Assembly (NCBI GenBank): GCA_013813215.1
Contig: JACCSC010000492.1
Location: 1-5,353 of the forward strand
DNA from: Geodermatophilaceae bacterium
GTDB lineage: Bacteria > Actinomycetota > Actinomycetes > Mycobacteriales > Geodermatophilaceae
Direction of reading: 5' to 3'
DNA length: 5,353 nt
The position numbers and the translations under genes are program-made. The notes below the pieces were generated by a model, which saw nothing but the letters and a program-made list of their open reading frames with translations, was not told the origin of the DNA and searched no databases. Positions 5,255 through 5,353 of the stretch are shown piece by piece. Position 1 is the stretch's first letter. The number at the start of each line of letters is the position of its first letter.

Positions 5255-5353
5255 AGCAAGGGTGTTCGTAGTGTCGAGCTCTGCTATCTCTGAGTATTCG
5301 GTTGACCCTGCCTCCCGAGTTCATCGGTTCAGTGCATTTTTTCGTATTGTCGC
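5255..5353. other. Upstream region of bldC, lower GC, no promoter assigned
   Basis: No gene is visible here. The region is clearly richer in A and T than the rest of the window, with a T6 run at 5337-5342, as expected for a promoter region. A TTGACC (5302-5307) points to the right, away from bldC, but has no acceptable -10 after 16-18 bp. No convincing -35/-10 pair was found on the minus strand for bldC either. The bldC promoter is probably here but cannot be placed. Confidence 0.4.

Noticed and set aside
4981..5259. N-terminal extension of the DUF885 protein from a TTG at 5259
   Set aside because: It would run through all of bldC in another frame and yields Arg/Pro-rich sequence; the family N-terminus begins right after the ATG at 4980, which has an AGGA.

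Overview
The window is high-GC DNA, almost fully coding, and reads as an actinomycete chromosome. The clearest lineage marker is bldC, a small MerR-type regulator of actinomycete development. A ClpC-type N-domain protein, a mycobacterial-type alpha-methylacyl-CoA racemase (Mcr) and a probable leaderless promoter with a TAGGTT -10 box agree with this. I cannot place the genus; something outside Mycobacterium, such as Geodermatophilales, Frankiales or Pseudonocardiales, is a guess from general character.

Layout. Left block, minus strand, read right to left: a secreted protein with seven propeller-like repeats (2407-1274), an alpha-methylacyl-CoA racemase starting 3 nt after its stop (1270-164), then the first 36 codons of a glutamate-cysteine ligase family gene that runs off the left edge (109-1). 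Middle block, plus strand: a 72-aa helix-turn-helix protein (2518-2736), then 2 nt later a 185-aa protein made of two ClpC N-domain repeats without any ATPase domain (2739-3296). Right block, minus strand: bldC (5243-5043), then a DUF885 metallopeptidase-like protein (4980-3304) that meets the Clp-N gene tail to tail with 7 bp between stops. The last 110 bp form the bldC upstream region.

The most interesting part is the middle block. Together the two small genes have the domain order of mycobacterial ClpC2 (HTH followed by a double ClpC N-domain), a protein known to bind ClpC1-targeting antibiotics and to control its own expression. Here that protein seems split into two genes. The promoter in front carries two 16-bp palindromes of the form GTCAAC-N4-GTTGAC, 27 bp apart, one over the -35 and one over the -10. 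The spacing puts the transcription start at or next to the ATG, so the mRNA is probably leaderless. I infer an autorepressed sense-and-sequester module protecting the ClpC protease system. The domains and sites are visible in the sequence; the function is inferred.

The other genes look like ordinary metabolic or regulatory genes with no visible functional link to this module.
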